Assembly (NCBI GenBank): GCA_013361075.1
Contig: JABWAJ010000301.1
Location: forward strand, 1-6,977
Direction: 5' to 3'
DNA: 6,977 bases
From: Saprospiraceae bacterium
GTDB lineage: Bacteria; Bacteroidota; Bacteroidia; Chitinophagales; Saprospiraceae
Part shown: positions 6,339 through 6,977 of the stretch, one piece after another
How positions within the stretch are numbered: the first letter of the stretch is position 1
How the letters are laid out: every line of letters begins with the position of its first letter
Notes under the pieces: generated by a model
What the model was told of the DNA's origin: nothing
Databases searched by the model: none
The model's input: only the letters and a program-made list of their open reading frames with translations
Made by a program: the position numbers and the translations under genes

Positions 6339-6383
6339 ATTTTCTTTTTCAGTAAAGTCTGTCTGCCAGCTAAAACCGGGCAA

Positions 6384-6977
6384 CTACAATACCTCGCTCG
6401 CCTCATGGTAAGGCAGCCCGAAAGCGTCAGCCACACCTTTGTACACCACTTTTCCGTTCACCACGTTCAGGCCAAGCTGGAGGGCATGGTTGTCAGTGCA
6501 GGCTTTTTTCCAACCTTTATCCGCGAGTTGAATGGCATAAGGAAGTGTTGCATTGGTCAGGGCAATTGTAGAGGTATAAGGCACTGCTCCGGGCATATTT
6601 GCCACGCAGTAGTGAACCACGTCGTCAATAATATAAATCGGGTTTTCGTGGGTGGTTGGTTTCGTTGTTTCGAAGCAGCCGCCCTGGTCTACGGCAACAT
6701 CAACCATCACCGTGCCGGGCTGCATCGTCTTGAGCATGTCGCGCGTGATGAGCTTTGGCGCTTTGGCACCCGGAATCAGGATGGCCCCCACAATCAGGTC
6801 GTGGTCGCGCACGAGCTGGCGGATGTTGTATTCGTTGGAATAGATGGTTCTCACATTTGCCGGCATGACGTCAGCGAGGTAGCGCAACCGCGGCAGGCTC
6901 ACATCGAGGATCGTGACCTGAGCACCTAAGCCCGCCGCCATTTTAGCCGACTGCATGCCCACAATACCGCCTCCAAG
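6384..6977 (-). CDS. ald: Alanine dehydrogenase, C-terminal part (5' end outside window)
   Basis: The frame is open to the window edge: L-G-G-G-I precedes the GTG at 6962, so the GTG is internal and 197 residues are visible. The usual enzyme has ~370, so the N-terminal half with the pyruvate-binding Lys and His is missing here. The enzyme (EC 1.4.1.1) interconverts L-alanine + NAD+ + water and pyruvate + ammonia + NADH in the cytosol. Visible: the Rossmann glycine motif GGGIVGMQSAKMAAGLGA (split by the edge), VTILDVSLPRLRYL, whose Asp is the NAD ribose contact, then LIVGAILIPGAKAPKLIT, VMVDVAVDQGGCFETT, and the AlaDH/PNT signature VANMPGAVPYTSTIALTNAT. The C-terminus (NGKVVYKGVADAFGL) is normal for alanine dehydrogenase and lacks the membrane part of transhydrogenase. 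No frameshift is visible. A hairpin follows at 6307-6338. Confidence 0.95.
   Translation of the reverse strand, partial: LGGGIVGMQSAKMAAGLGAQVTILDVSLPRLRYLADVMPANVRTIYSNEYNIRQLVRDHDLIVGAILIPGAKAPKLITRDMLKTMQPGTVMVDVAVDQGGCFETTKPTTHENPIYIIDDVVHYCVANMPGAVPYTSTIALTNATLPYAIQLADKGWKKACTDNHALQLGLNVVNGKVVYKGVADAFGLPYHEASEVL

Noticed and set aside
6270..6929. 219-codon open frame on the plus strand
   Set aside because: Mostly antisense to alanine dehydrogenase, His/Arg/Cys-rich composition typical of a shadow frame.
6960..6962. GTG as start of alanine dehydrogenase
   Set aside because: It falls within the Rossmann glycine motif, whose first glycines are encoded upstream up to the window edge.

Overview
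The window looks like a piece of a Bacteroidota chromosome, most plausibly from the Saprospirales or a related lineage. This rests on three signs. The first gene ends in a type IX secretion (T9SS, Por) C-terminal sorting domain. Genes lack Shine-Dalgarno sequences and have A/T-rich leaders. Two upstream regions resemble the Bacteroidota promoter pattern (TTG/TTTG about 20 nt before TAnnTTTG). The genus call is inference; no rRNA or marker gene is present.

Layout. (1) 1-1140, plus: the C-terminal part of a large secreted or surface protein, closed by a strong intrinsic terminator (1175-1206). (2) 1213-2328, minus: an unrecognised, lysine/glutamate-rich, AT-rich 371-residue protein with an N-terminal export signal. 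(3) 2329-2484: a hairpin at the pckG stop codon, then an 89-bp imperfect palindrome. (4) 2485-4347, minus: complete GTP-dependent PEP carboxykinase. (5) 4348-4556: divergent intergenic region with a candidate pckG promoter. (6) 4557-5024, plus: a small exported protein of unknown function. (7) 5025-5294: non-coding DNA with at least two large inverted repeats, resembling a dispersed palindromic element. (8) 5295-6098, minus: a two-gene unit, a predicted ribbon-helix-helix-type protein followed with an 8-nt overlap by an HNH endonuclease. The HNH gene carries a visible one-base frameshift: its family-typical C-terminus continues in another frame to 5295. (9) 6099-6383: intergenic region with a promoter candidate, a small palindrome and a possible bidirectional terminator. 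(10) 6384-6977, minus: the C-terminal two thirds or less of alanine dehydrogenase, cut by the window edge.

Functionally, alanine dehydrogenase (alanine to pyruvate) and PEP carboxykinase (oxaloacetate to PEP) both suit a heterotroph growing on protein or amino acids. They lie about 2 kb apart with plus-strand and unrelated genes between, so they are not an operon. The least ordinary part is the accessory-looking stretch 5025-6240: the palindromic repeats, the RHH-like/HNH pair and the frameshift. The pair resembles a recurrent but poorly characterised antitoxin-like plus HNH nuclease arrangement, and the nuclease copy here may be decayed.
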